Below the pieces are notes generated by a model. It saw only the letters and a program-made list of their open reading frames with translations. It ran no database searches and was not told the origin of the DNA. Shown in pieces: positions 13,638 through 23,135 of a DNA stretch of 23,711 bases. This DNA comes from JAICJR01 sp036494715. GTDB taxonomy: Bacteria > Actinomycetota > Thermoleophilia > Solirubrobacterales > Thermoleophilaceae. Positions within the stretch are counted from its first letter, which is position 1. Every line of letters begins with the position of its first letter. A program made the position numbers and the translations under genes. The stretch is from NCBI GenBank assembly GCA_036494715.1, contig DASXNY010000099.1, forward strand, positions 1 through 23,711. Direction: 5' to 3'.

Positions 13638-14039
13638 GTGGGCTCGAACGGGCAGCCGCCGCCCGCGCCTCTGGTGGTTCGCGTGCTCGGCTACCTCGAC
13701 ATCGCGCTGCTCGTGGTTGCCCTGCCGATCTTCATCGGCGCCGACCTGCCGATCCTCGGCTGGATCGGCGGCAGCGCGGCGTACGTCGCGCAGCGCCTGA
13801 TCTCCGCGCTGCTGCAGCGCAGCGCCGCCCAGACGGAGGACATGACGAGCTTCCTCGGCGTGATGGTCGGTGGCGTGATCGCGCGCGGCTTCCTGGTCGC
13901 GCTGGCGATCTTCGGCGTCGGCCTGATCGACGGCCCCGCGGGCGCCGCCGCCGGCTTCCTCTTCCTCGCCGCCTTCACCGTGCACCTCACGATGACCCTC
14001 ATCTCCACGCCGCATCGCAAGCCCGGCGGCACGCGATGA
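13638..14039 (+). CDS. atpI: AtpI-like ATP synthase-associated membrane protein
   Basis: The 133-aa protein has four hydrophobic stretches: VVRVLGYLDIALLVVALPIF, ILGWIGGSAAYVAQRLISAL, FLGVMVGGVIARGFLVALAI and AGAAAGFLFLAAFTVHLTMT. AtpI proteins are small four-helix chaperones for c-ring assembly and stand at this operon position. GTG 13638 was chosen: AGGA lies 6 nt before it, and the extra N-terminal residues read from TTG 13602 would overlap the preceding gene by 29 nt. Its stop overlaps the atpB ATG (ATGA, 14036-14039). The assignment rests mainly on topology and position. Confidence 0.65.
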   Translation: MGSNGQPPPAPLVVRVLGYLDIALLVVALPIFIGADLPILGWIGGSAAYVAQRLISALLQRSAAQTEDMTSFLGVMVGGVIARGFLVALAIFGVGLIDGPAGAAAGFLFLAAFTVHLTMTLISTPHRKPGGTR

Positions 14040-14935
14040 GCCGGCGCCTGCTTCTAGTGGGAGGGGGCGGCATCCTCCTCGCCCTCTGCGTCGGCCTGTT
14101 CGCGATCTTCGGCAGCGAGGGTCAGAACCTGGACTATCAGCCGCAGAACGAGTTCAAGCTCGACCCCTGGATCTCGATCCACATCGGCTCGCTCGACCTG
14201 AGCATCAACAAGGCGGTGCTCTATCTGTTCCTCGCCACCGCGCTGACGGTGTGGGCCGTCACCTATGTGGCCAAGCGGATGCAGGACAAGCCGAACCGCG
14301 TGCAGACCGCGGTCGAGGCGATCTACGACCTCGCCTACACCAACATCACACGCGGCAACATGGACGAGCGGATGGCCAGGAAGTGGTTCCCGTTCATCGG
14401 GACTCTCTTCTTGTGGATTCTCTTCTCGAACCTGCTCGGCTACATCCCGCTGCCCACGAACACGCTCGAGAAGTTCAACGTCTTCGGCGCGCACATTCCC
14501 GGCTTCGCGATCTACGCGGCCACCGCCAACATCTCGATCCCGCTGATGCTCACGCTGATCGTCTGGTTCAGCTACAACGTCGAGGGAATCCGCGCCAAGG
14601 GCTTTCGCAAGTATCTGGCGAGCTGGATTCCGGCGGGCGTCGAGGGCGCGGCGCGCGCCCCGATCTTCGCGATCGAGTTCATCTCGCACTTCGTCCGGAT
14701 CATCTCGCTGACCGTCCGGTTGTTCGCGAACATCCTCGCCGGGCACCTGCTGATCCTGTTCATGGGCGGCGGCCTCGTCGTGCTCCTCGGCCTCGCTGCG
14801 GTGGGTCCGATCACGCTGCTCGTCGCCGTCGTCTTCTTCCTGTTCGAGGTCGTGCTGATCGCCGGCCTGCAGGCATTCATCTTCGCCACCCTCACTGCCA
14901 TCTACCTCGGCGGCGCCGTCGCCGAGTCTCATTGA
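14036..14935 (+). CDS. atpB: ATP synthase subunit a
   Basis: The 299-aa protein has the a-subunit plan: an N-terminal helix, a periplasmic segment with PQNEFKLDPWISIHIG, and then helices forming the two aqueous half-channels. The essential Arg is R228 in SLTVRLFANILAGHLL. Other marks are WFPFIGTLFLWILFSNLLGYIPLPTN and EVVLIAGLQAFIFATLTAIYLGGAV. It carries protons between the half-channels and the c-ring in the membrane. It starts within the ATGA overlap with atpI. Confidence 0.97.
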   Translation: MSRRLLLVGGGGILLALCVGLFAIFGSEGQNLDYQPQNEFKLDPWISIHIGSLDLSINKAVLYLFLATALTVWAVTYVAKRMQDKPNRVQTAVEAIYDLAYTNITRGNMDERMARKWFPFIGTLFLWILFSNLLGYIPLPTNTLEKFNVFGAHIPGFAIYAATANISIPLMLTLIVWFSYNVEGIRAKGFRKYLASWIPAGVEGAARAPIFAIEFISHFVRIISLTVRLFANILAGHLLILFMGGGLVVLLGLAAVGPITLLVAVVFFLFEVVLIAGLQAFIFATLTAIYLGGAVAESH

Positions 14936-14938
14936 TCT

Positions 14939-14945
14939 AAGGAGG
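14939..14945 (+). promoter_or_regulatory. Strong Shine-Dalgarno of atpE
   Basis: AAGGAGG is followed 4 nt later by ATG 14950. It is the best SD in this operon, in keeping with the need for many c subunits per complex. Confidence 0.8.
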
Positions 14946-14949
14946 ATTA

Positions 14950-15219
14950 ATGGACCTCACCGCACTCTCCGACGTGGTGATCGCCGCCAGCAACCCTGGC
15001 AAGCCGATCGCCCTCGGCGTCGGCGCGGGCCTGGGAACAATCGGGCCCGGTGTCGGCGTCGGCTACATCTTCGGCAAGGTGATCGAATCGGTCACCCGGC
15101 AGCCCGAGATGCGCGACGAGATCACGAGCATCCAGTGGCTCGGATTCGCCCTTACCGAGGCGATCATCTTCTACGCGTTCATCTTCGGCCTGATCGCCTT
15201 CTTCCTGACCAAGGACTGA
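14950..15219 (+). CDS. atpE: ATP synthase subunit c
   Basis: The 89-aa helical hairpin has the glycine helix GAGLGTIGPGVGVG, the polar loop RQPE (50-53) that binds the gamma/epsilon rotor, and the ion-carrying carboxylate E70 in LGFALTEAIIFYAF. The Na+-ring ligands are missing: the helix 1 Gln of GIGQG is Val here (GVGVG) and the residue after E70 is Ala rather than Ser. Proton coupling is therefore expected. The stop overlaps the atpF start by one base (TGATG). Confidence 0.97.
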   Translation: MDLTALSDVVIAASNPGKPIALGVGAGLGTIGPGVGVGYIFGKVIESVTRQPEMRDEITSIQWLGFALTEAIIFYAFIFGLIAFFLTKD

Positions 15220-15797
15220 TGGCGGCGCTCGCGACTGTCACCGCCGCCGACAGCGGCAACTTCCTCGTCAGCCCCAACGTCGGGCTGATGATCTGGACGC
15301 TGATCGCGTTCGGCATCGCGCTGTTCCTGCTCCAGCGGCTTGCGTTCCCGCGCATCGGTGAGGCGCTCGACAAGCGGCGCAAGGCGATCGAGGAATCGAT
15401 CGACGCCGCCGAGCGGACGCGCATCGAGGCCGACCAGCTGCTCGAGGAGTACCGAGCACGTCTGCGCGAGGCCCGCGAGCAGTCTGAGGACATCGTCGCG
15501 CGTGCGCGCAAGGCGGCGGACCGGGTGCAGGAGGAGACCCTCGCGCAGGCCAAGGAGTCGCGCGAGGACCTGATGGAGCGCACGCGGCGCGACATCGAGG
15601 CCGAGACGCGCCGCGCCCTCGAGGAGATCCGTGGCGAGGTGGCCAACCTCACGGTCTTGGCGACGGAGAAGCTCGCCCGCAAGTCGCTGGACGATGAGGA
15701 CCACCGGCGGCTGATCGAGGAGGCGCTCCAGGAGATCGACTTCTCGCAGCTCGCGCCGGAAGGCGCATCGAGCGGCAACGGAGGCTCGGCGGAATAG
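15219..15797 (+). CDS. atpF: ATP synthase subunit b
   Basis: The 192-aa protein has one N-terminal membrane helix (GLMIWTLIAFGIALFLLQRLAF) and then a long charged coiled coil (about 50-165: LDKRRKAIEESIDAAERTR and on) of the peripheral stalk, ending LARKSLDDEDHRRLIEEALQE, the segment that contacts delta. ATG 15219 was chosen because MAALATVTAADSGNFL precedes the helix at the usual distance; the upstream extension is the other-frame reading of atpE. Confidence 0.95.
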   Translation: MAALATVTAADSGNFLVSPNVGLMIWTLIAFGIALFLLQRLAFPRIGEALDKRRKAIEESIDAAERTRIEADQLLEEYRARLREAREQSEDIVARARKAADRVQEETLAQAKESREDLMERTRRDIEAETRRALEEIRGEVANLTVLATEKLARKSLDDEDHRRLIEEALQEIDFSQLAPEGASSGNGGSAE

Positions 15798-15800
15798 GCA

Positions 15801-16334
15801 ATGGAAGAGATCGCCGAGGTCTACGCACGCTCGCTCTTCGAGGTGGCCCAGGACCAGGGCCAGCTCGACGAGATCCACGAGCAGATCGACGAGTTCGCGG
15901 ACGTCCTGTCGGAGAACCGCGAGCTGCAGGTTTTCTTCTTCTCGCCCTATTTCTCATCGGGTGAGAAGAAGGACGGCGTCGCTAAGGTGATCGAAGGAGG
16001 CAACGAGTACTTCGTCCGCTTCCTCGAGCTGCTCGCCGAGAAGCACCGGCTGCCGGTGCTCTTCCGGATCCGCCGCGAGTTCGACTCGCTCTGGGCCAAG
16101 GAGCAGAGGCTGCTGGAGGTATCGGTGACCAGCGCGGTGGACCTCGACGAGGAGACCGTGAAGAGCATCGGCAAGAAGATCGAGGAACAGACCGGACAGA
16201 GGGTGGAACTCGCCGCCCACGTGGACCCCGACCTGATCGGTGGACTCGTGATTCGCGTGGGCAACATGGTGCTCGACGCGAGCGTCCGCAACCGGCTCGA
16301 ACGACTCAGGAGGCAGGTGGCAAGCGCCGCCTAG
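15801..16334 (+). CDS. atpH: ATP synthase subunit delta
   Basis: The 177-aa protein has the family's N-terminal helical domain (EIAEVYARSLFEVAQDQGQLDEIHEQIDEF), the central FVRFLELLAEKHRL, and the C-terminal signature DPDLIGGLVIRVGNMVLDASVRNRLERLR. Delta links the b stalk to the top of the alpha3beta3 head. It starts 3 nt after atpF, with AGG upstream. Confidence 0.96.
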   Translation: MEEIAEVYARSLFEVAQDQGQLDEIHEQIDEFADVLSENRELQVFFFSPYFSSGEKKDGVAKVIEGGNEYFVRFLELLAEKHRLPVLFRIRREFDSLWAKEQRLLEVSVTSAVDLDEETVKSIGKKIEEQTGQRVELAAHVDPDLIGGLVIRVGNMVLDASVRNRLERLRRQVASAA

Positions 16335-16353
16335 AAAGGCAACTTCTTACGTA

Positions 16354-18042
<1,689 letters not shown>

Positions 18043-18963
18043 TTGGCTACTCAGAAAGACATCAAGAGCCGCATTGGCTCGGTGAAGAACATTCAGAAGA
18101 TCACGCGCGCCATGGAGATGGTCTCCGCCGCGCGGCTTCGCCGTGCCGAGCAGCGGATCGAGGAGCTGCGGCCCTACGCCGACGGCATCCGCAGGATGAC
18201 GCGCCGTGCTTCGGAGGCGGCCGAGCGCGTCCCCAACCTGCCGGTGCTCGAGGAGCGAGAGCAGGTGAACCACGTCGGCCTTCTGCTGATCACGAGCGAC
18301 CGCGGCTTGGCCGGCGCCTTCAACTCCCAGATCAACCGCGCGGGCAACAACCGCGCACGCGAGATCGAGGGCGAGGGCACGCAGGTGGCCTGGTACGCGT
18401 CGGGCCGCCGCGGCCTGTCGACGCTCGAGTTCCGCGGCCGCGAGGTTTCCGGCTCATACACCGGCTTCACGGACCGCCCCTCGTACGCAGACGCCCGCAA
18501 CATCGCGGGCGACGTCACCACGGCCTACGTGGACGGGCACATCGACCGGCTCGAGATCATCTACAACCACTACATCTCGCCCGTGACGCAGACCGTCAGC
18601 CACGAGACGCTGCTCCCCCTTCAGCAGGCTGACATCTTGGATGAAGAAGAAGAGGGCGGAGGTACAGAGGACAGAGGTACAGAGGATGAGTCGCAGCACA
18701 GCCGTGCCCTCTGGATCTATGAGCCCGAGCCAGAGGAGATTCTTGCCCGCCTTGTTCCCGACTACGTCGAGATATCGATCTACAGGGCCCTGCTCGAGTC
18801 CACAGCATCCGAGCACGGCGCCCGAATGACCGCCATGCGCAACGCGTCCGACAACGCGTCCGAGCTGATCGATGACCTCACCCTCGAGATGAATCGACAG
18901 CGCCAGGCGGAGATCACCCAGGAAATCATGGAAGTCGTCGCCGGGGCCGAAGGGCTCCGCTGA
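18043..18963 (+). CDS. atpG: ATP synthase subunit gamma
   Basis: The 306-aa rotor shaft begins ATQKDIKSRIGSVKNIQKITRAMEMVSAARLRRAEQR and ends ALLESTASEHGARMTAMRNASDNASELIDDLTLEMNRQRQAEITQEIMEVV, the conserved coiled-coil halves. The start must be TTG 18043, which fits the family N-terminus exactly; no SD precedes it, only TAAGAAC heptads. Compared with E. coli (286 aa), the extra length is mainly a low-complexity acidic insert at about 200-217 (DEEEEGGGTEDRGTEDES) in the variable region before YEPEPEEILARLVPDYVE. The codons there (GAA, GGA, ACA, AGA, GAT) differ from the gene's otherwise GC-ending usage. Confidence 0.96.
   Translation: MATQKDIKSRIGSVKNIQKITRAMEMVSAARLRRAEQRIEELRPYADGIRRMTRRASEAAERVPNLPVLEEREQVNHVGLLLITSDRGLAGAFNSQINRAGNNRAREIEGEGTQVAWYASGRRGLSTLEFRGREVSGSYTGFTDRPSYADARNIAGDVTTAYVDGHIDRLEIIYNHYISPVTQTVSHETLLPLQQADILDEEEEGGGTEDRGTEDESQHSRALWIYEPEPEEILARLVPDYVEISIYRALLESTASEHGARMTAMRNASDNASELIDDLTLEMNRQRQAEITQEIMEVVAGAEGLR
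18661..18690 (+). repeat. 15-nt tandem repeat in atpG variable insert
   Basis: Two copies of a 15-nt unit share GGTACAGAGGA at their start and encode GTEDR then GTEDE. The embedded GGACAGA differs by one base from the GGCCAGA heptads upstream of this gene. Confidence 0.65.
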
Positions 18964-18980
18964 ACAGGAGTAGAGAGAGC

Positions 18981-20627
18981 GTGGAATCCAGCACAGGCAG
19001 CACTGAGACGAAGGATCAGCAGACGGCCGGCGACTCCTCGGGCAGCGGCTCGAAGGAGCAGGGCGCCGTCGGCCGCGTGGAAGAGGTCGCGGGCGTCGTG
19101 ATCGAGGCCGTCTTCCCCGACAACGAGCTTCCCGAGATCTACAACGCGCTCGAGATCGAGATGCCGTCTCAGGACGGCAACAGCGACACCCACACGCTCG
19201 TCTGCGAGGTGCAGCAGCACCTCGGTGACGACCGTGTGCGCGCGGTGGCCATGGACGCCACCGACGGCCTCTCGCGCGGAACCGAGGTGCGCGACACCGG
19301 CGGTCCGATCACAGTGCCAGTGGGCGAGGAGACACTCGGACGGCTCTTCAACCTGCTCGGCGAGACCATCGACGAGGGCGACCCCGTGGTGACCAAGGAG
19401 CGCTGGCCGATCCACCGCCCGGCGCCCGACGTCGAGGACCTCACGCCGACCCGCGAGATCTTCGAGACCGGCATCAAGGTGATCGACCTGCTCGCCCCGT
19501 ACGCGCGCGGCGGCAAGGTCGGCCTCTTCGGCGGCGCCGGAGTTGGCAAGACCGTGCTGATCCAGGAGCTGATCGCCAACCTCGCTCGCGAGCACAGCGG
19601 ACTGTCCGCCTTCTGCGGCGTCGGCGAGCGCAGCCGCGAGGGCAACGACCTCTGGAACGAGATGACCGAGTCGGGCGTGATCGACAAGACCATGCTCGTG
19701 TTCGGTCAGATGAACGAGCCGCCGGGCGCCCGCATGCGCGTCGCGCTGTCAGGCCTGACGATGGCGGAGTACTTCCGCGAAGAGGGCCAGGACGTGCTGC
19801 TGTTCATCGACAACATCTTCCGCTTCGTGCAGGCGGGCTCCGAGGTGTCGGCGCTGCTCGGCCGGATGCCCTCGCAGGTGGGCTACCAGCCCACCCTCGA
19901 GACCGAGATGGGCGAGCTCCAGGAGCGGATCACGTCGACTCGTCAGGGCTCGGTCACGTCGGTGCAGGCGATCTACGTGCCGGCCGACGACCTCACCGAC
20001 CCGGCTCCGGCCTCGGTGTTCGCTCACTTGAACGCCACCACGACGCTGTCGCGCTCGATCTCCGAGAAGGGCATCTACCCGGCGGTCGACCCGCTCGACT
20101 CGACCTCCACGATTCTCAAGCCGGACATCGTGGGCGAGGAGCACTACCGCGTCGCGACCCAGGTGCAGGAGATCCTCCAGCGCTACAAGGAGCTGCAGGA
20201 CATCATCGCCATTCTCGGCATCGACGAGCTCTCCGACGAGGACAAGCTCACCGTGCAGCGGGCGCGCAAGATCGAGCGCTTCCTGTCGCAGCCGTTCTTC
20301 GTGGCCGAGGCGTTCACCGGCACGGGCGGCAAGTACGTCCCGATCGAGGACACCGTGCGCTCGTTCTCCGAGGTGATCGAGGGCAAGCACGACGAGCTGC
20401 CCGAGGGCGCCTTCTATATGAAGGGCGCGATCGACGAGGTGGTCGAGGCCGGGCGCGGGTCGAGGTCCCGGGGCGGGGGTCGCAGCTCGCAGGAGGAGCA
20501 GCCCGAGTCCGATGGGGAGACCGAGGAGCAGCCCGAGGCGGAGCAGGAGACCGAGGAGCAGCAGACCGAGGAGCAGCAGACCGAGGAGCAGCCGGCCGCC
20601 GAGACCGAGTCCTCAGAGGAGTCGTAG
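18981..20627 (+). CDS. atpD: ATP synthase subunit beta
   Basis: The 548-aa protein (E. coli 460) holds the catalytic sites: Walker A GGAGVGKTV with K190, catalytic E216 in GVGERSREGNDLW, DVLLFIDNIFRFVQAGSEVSALLGRMPSQVGYQPTL (quoted in parts: FIDNIFRF, SALLGRMPSQVGYQ), and IAILGIDELSDEDK. GTG 18981 has AGGAG 10 nt upstream. Two extensions stand out: about 28 residues at the N-terminus (Ser/Gly/Gln/Thr-rich) and about 60 at the C-terminus (GRGSRSRGGGRSS, then acidic TEEQ repeats). The catalytic core is complete, so the extensions are additions. It overlaps nothing and is followed at once by atpC. Confidence 0.97.
   Translation: MESSTGSTETKDQQTAGDSSGSGSKEQGAVGRVEEVAGVVIEAVFPDNELPEIYNALEIEMPSQDGNSDTHTLVCEVQQHLGDDRVRAVAMDATDGLSRGTEVRDTGGPITVPVGEETLGRLFNLLGETIDEGDPVVTKERWPIHRPAPDVEDLTPTREIFETGIKVIDLLAPYARGGKVGLFGGAGVGKTVLIQELIANLAREHSGLSAFCGVGERSREGNDLWNEMTESGVIDKTMLVFGQMNEPPGARMRVALSGLTMAEYFREEGQDVLLFIDNIFRFVQAGSEVSALLGRMPSQVGYQPTLETEMGELQERITSTRQGSVTSVQAIYVPADDLTDPAPASVFAHLNATTTLSRSISEKGIYPAVDPLDSTSTILKPDIVGEEHYRVATQVQEILQRYKELQDIIAILGIDELSDEDKLTVQRARKIERFLSQPFFVAEAFTGTGGKYVPIEDTVRSFSEVIEGKHDELPEGAFYMKGAIDEVVEAGRGSRSRGGGRSSQEEQPESDGETEEQPEAEQETEEQQTEEQQTEEQPAAETESSEES
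20549..20593 (+). repeat. 15-nt tandem repeat encoding the beta-subunit TEEQQ tail
   Basis: GACCGAGGAGCAGCA occurs at 20549 and 20564, with a third copy from 20579 differing at the end (GCC). A related copy lies at 20519. The units encode TEEQQ, so copy-number change keeps the frame and only lengthens the tail. Confidence 0.85.
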
Positions 20628-21047
20628 TTGGCCCGGAACAAGTTCCCGGTCGAGGTCCTCACCCCGGAGGGGAAGGTCTTCGACGACGAGGTGGAGATGG
20701 TCTCCACCCGCACAGCCATCGGCTCGATCGGCATCCTCGCCAATCACGCGCCGCTGATGGCCATACTCGAGCCGACGGAGCTGCGCCTCTACAAGTCGGA
20801 GTCCGAGATCGTCCGTTTCGCGCAGGGCGAGGGCTACATGCAGGTGGTCGACAACAGCGCCCTGCTGCTCGTCGAGGACGCCGTTGACCCCTCGAGCCTC
20901 GACCACTCCACCCTCCAGACCCAGCTCGACAACGCCCGGCAGGCGCTCGAGGAGGCCGAGCAGGGCTCAGAGGAACGCCGCCGCGCGGAGCGGGACGTGA
21001 AGCGCTACCAGGCGTTCCTGAAGGTCGGCGGCGGGTCGGACAGCTAG
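20628..21047 (+). CDS. atpC: ATP synthase subunit epsilon
   Basis: The 139-aa protein has the N-terminal beta-sandwich (FPVEVLTPEGKVFDDEVEMVS, GSIGILANHAPLMAILEPTEL, FAQGEGYMQVVDNSALLLVEDAV) and a C-terminal helical hairpin (LDNARQALEEAEQGSEERRRAERDVKRYQAFLKV) of the type that inhibits ATP hydrolysis. TTG 20628 directly follows the atpD stop and has GAGGAG 7 nt upstream. It is the last gene; the convergent PPOX gene ends only 7 nt away, and no terminator hairpin is visible. Confidence 0.95.
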   Translation: MARNKFPVEVLTPEGKVFDDEVEMVSTRTAIGSIGILANHAPLMAILEPTELRLYKSESEIVRFAQGEGYMQVVDNSALLLVEDAVDPSSLDHSTLQTQLDNARQALEEAEQGSEERRRAERDVKRYQAFLKVGGGSDS

Positions 21048-21054
21048 TACCGCT

Positions 21055-21552
21055 TCAGGGCAGTGTCCAGCGCGTCGCCGTCCCCGGGTAGTTCGCCTCG
21101 GTCCAGCTCATGACGGTGCGGGCTCGTAGGGCCAGGATCGGCGTGGACTCGTTCTCGACGTCGACACGGATCGAGTACTTGGCGTCGTAGGCGTCGGCGA
21201 AGCGGCGCAGCAGGTCGGGGTCCTTCGGGTGCTCGACGTCGCCGTCGAGGATCGCCACCTCGTCGCCTGACTCGAGGTGCGCCTGGAGCGGCGAGCCGGC
21301 CGCGAGGTTGCGGCCGGTCACGCTGTTCGGGTCGGTGGAGAAGAGCAGCAGGCCGTCCATCCACACGCCCCACACCGGCTTCGCGTGCGGACGGCGGTCG
21401 GGCCGGGTCGTGCAGACCCAGTAGTTGCGCGCGGCGGTCAGCCACTTCTCCACCTGCGACCACGGCAGGAGCTCGCCGGGCGCGCTGCCGCCGCGGCCGA
21501 TGCCGTAGCTCGCCGGCATTCCCGGGCGGCTCGGCAGCGGCTCGCCGGTCAT
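21055..21552 (-). CDS. Pyridoxamine 5'-phosphate oxidase-fold protein (flavin/F420-binding type)
   Basis: The 165-aa protein shows the split-barrel pattern of the PPOX superfamily: LPWSQVEKWLTAARNYWVCTTRPDRRPHAKPVWGVWMDGLLLFSTDP, where strands leading to the phosphate-binding segment end in a Lys/Pro pair (given here in parts: NYWVCTT, RPHAKPVWGVW, LLLFSTDP), then NLAAGSPLQAHLESGDEVAILDGDVE. Actinobacterial members often use FMN or F420; which one applies cannot be read here. ATG 21552 overlaps the aidB stop (ATGA, 21549-21552), so it is likely made together with AidB. Confidence 0.8.
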   Translation of the reverse strand: MTGEPLPSRPGMPASYGIGRGGSAPGELLPWSQVEKWLTAARNYWVCTTRPDRRPHAKPVWGVWMDGLLLFSTDPNSVTGRNLAAGSPLQAHLESGDEVAILDGDVEHPKDPDLLRRFADAYDAKYSIRVDVENESTPILALRARTVMSWTEANYPGTATRWTLP

Positions 21553-23135
21553 GCGGCCAGCGCCCTGTCCACGATCGCCGGAGCGTCGATGCCCGCCGGC
21601 AGCGTTCCGAACGCGCGGCCGCCGCCGGCGCCGAGACGCCCCGCGCAGAAGGCGTCGGCCACAGCGGGCGGGGCGTAGCGGACGAGCAGGCTCGCCTGGA
21701 ACGCCAGCGCCAGCCGCTCGACCAGCGCGCGCGCCCGCCATTGCGCGTCGTCCGGGTCGAACGAGGCGAGGTCGGACTCGATCTCCCCGATGTGGGCGTC
21801 GAGACGAGCATCGGCGCCGCTTGCCTCCTTGCACTCCGCCAGGAAGGCCGGCAGTGCCTCGGGCTCGCGCATCATCGCGCGCAGCACGTCGAGCGCGGCG
21901 ACGTTGCCGGAGCCCTCCCAGATCGAGTTGAGCGGGGCGTCGCGGTAGAGCAGCGGCATGCCGGACTCCTCGACAAAGCCGTTGCCGCCAAGGCACTCGA
22001 GCGCCTCCCCAGCGTGCGGTCCGCCGCGCTTACAGACCCAGTACTTGAGCACCGCCGTCGCCATCCGCCGGAACGAGGTGTCCCCTTCGTCGTAGGCGCG
22101 CGCGATCCGCAGCGCCGCCGCGGTGGCGGCCTCCGACTCGATCGCCAGGTCGGCCAGCACGTTCTGCATCGCCGGCTGCTCCACGAGCAGCTTGCCGAAC
22201 GCCGAGCGGTGGCGCGTGTGGTGCACCGCCTGCGCGACCGCCTGGCGCATCCCGGCGGCGCTCCCGATCAGGCAGTCGAGGCGCGTGTGGTTGACCATCT
22301 CGATGATCGTGGGCACGCCGCGGCCCTCCTCGCCGACCAGCCGCCCGGGCAGGCCGCGGAACTCGACCTCCGACGACGGCAGCGAGCGCGTGCCGAGCTT
22401 GTCCTTGAGACGCTGGATCTGGAAGCCCGGGTGGCGGCCCTCGACGAGGAAGCACGACAGCCCGCCGGGCGCCTGCGCGAGCACGAGGAAGACGTCGCAC
22501 GGCGGGTACGAGCAGAACCACTTGTGGCCGGTGATCTCGTAGCCGCCGTCGCCGGCGGGCTCGGCGCGCGTGGTGTTTGCGCGCACGTCAGAGCCGCCCT
22601 GCTTCTCGGTCATTGCCATCCCCGACAGTGCGCCGCGGTCGTAGTCCGGCAGCGTGAGCCGCGGCTCCCACTCCTCGGCCAGCCCGGGCGTGGCACGCAG
22701 CGCCGGCACGGCGGAATACGTCATCGACACCGGGCACATCACCCCGGCGTTCACCTGCGACCAGATGTACATGAGCGTCGCGCGGACGACGTGCGCGCCC
22801 GGCTGAGGGTCGCGCCAGGGCAGCGACGGGATCTCGCGCTCCACCGCCACGCGCAGCAGCCAGTGCCACGACGGGTCGAGGTCCACTTGATCGACCCGGT
22901 TGCCGTAGCGGTCGTGCGTGACGAGTCGCGGCTCGTTGCGCTCGCAGCGGCGCGAGTGCTCGCGCGCCTCCTCGGTCCCGGCGACGTTGCCGAGATCGCG
23001 GGCGCGCTCCACGCCCCAGTCGCCTCCCTCGCGCCCGAGCGCCTCACGCAGCGGCGTGTCGGCCTCGAAGACGTTGTAGCCCACCAGCGGGGGCGGCTGG
23101 TTCAGGACCTCATGCGTGCGATCGAGCACCGACAT
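21549..23135 (-). CDS. aidB: AidB-like acyl-CoA dehydrogenase family protein (alkylation response)
   Basis: The 528-aa protein is close to E. coli AidB (541 aa) in length and motifs: LSGMAMTEKQGGSDVRANTT, YEITGHKWFCSYPPCDVFLV, IQRLKDKLGTRSLPSSEVEF, MVNHTRLDCLIGSAAGMRQA, WVCKRGGPHAGEALECLGGN and PLNSIWEGSGNVAALDVLRA with E407 at the ACAD active-site region. AidB is an FAD-binding acyl-CoA dehydrogenase relative induced in the adaptive response and thought to protect DNA from alkylation. AGGAG lies 8 nt before ATG 23135. The start lies inside the 3' end of the tetR gene (26-nt overlap) and the stop overlaps the PPOX gene. Confidence 0.92.
   Translation of the reverse strand: MSVLDRTHEVLNQPPPLVGYNVFEADTPLREALGREGGDWGVERARDLGNVAGTEEAREHSRRCERNEPRLVTHDRYGNRVDQVDLDPSWHWLLRVAVEREIPSLPWRDPQPGAHVVRATLMYIWSQVNAGVMCPVSMTYSAVPALRATPGLAEEWEPRLTLPDYDRGALSGMAMTEKQGGSDVRANTTRAEPAGDGGYEITGHKWFCSYPPCDVFLVLAQAPGGLSCFLVEGRHPGFQIQRLKDKLGTRSLPSSEVEFRGLPGRLVGEEGRGVPTIIEMVNHTRLDCLIGSAAGMRQAVAQAVHHTRHRSAFGKLLVEQPAMQNVLADLAIESEAATAAALRIARAYDEGDTSFRRMATAVLKYWVCKRGGPHAGEALECLGGNGFVEESGMPLLYRDAPLNSIWEGSGNVAALDVLRAMMREPEALPAFLAECKEASGADARLDAHIGEIESDLASFDPDDAQWRARALVERLALAFQASLLVRYAPPAVADAFCAGRLGAGGGRAFGTLPAGIDAPAIVDRALAA

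Noticed and set aside
14950..15219. Na+-driven c-ring
   Set aside because: The helix 1 Gln and the Ser after the key Glu required for Na+ binding are Val and Ala here.
21048..21054. Terminator between atpC and the convergent PPOX gene
   Set aside because: Only 7 bases separate the stops and no stem-loop was seen around them.
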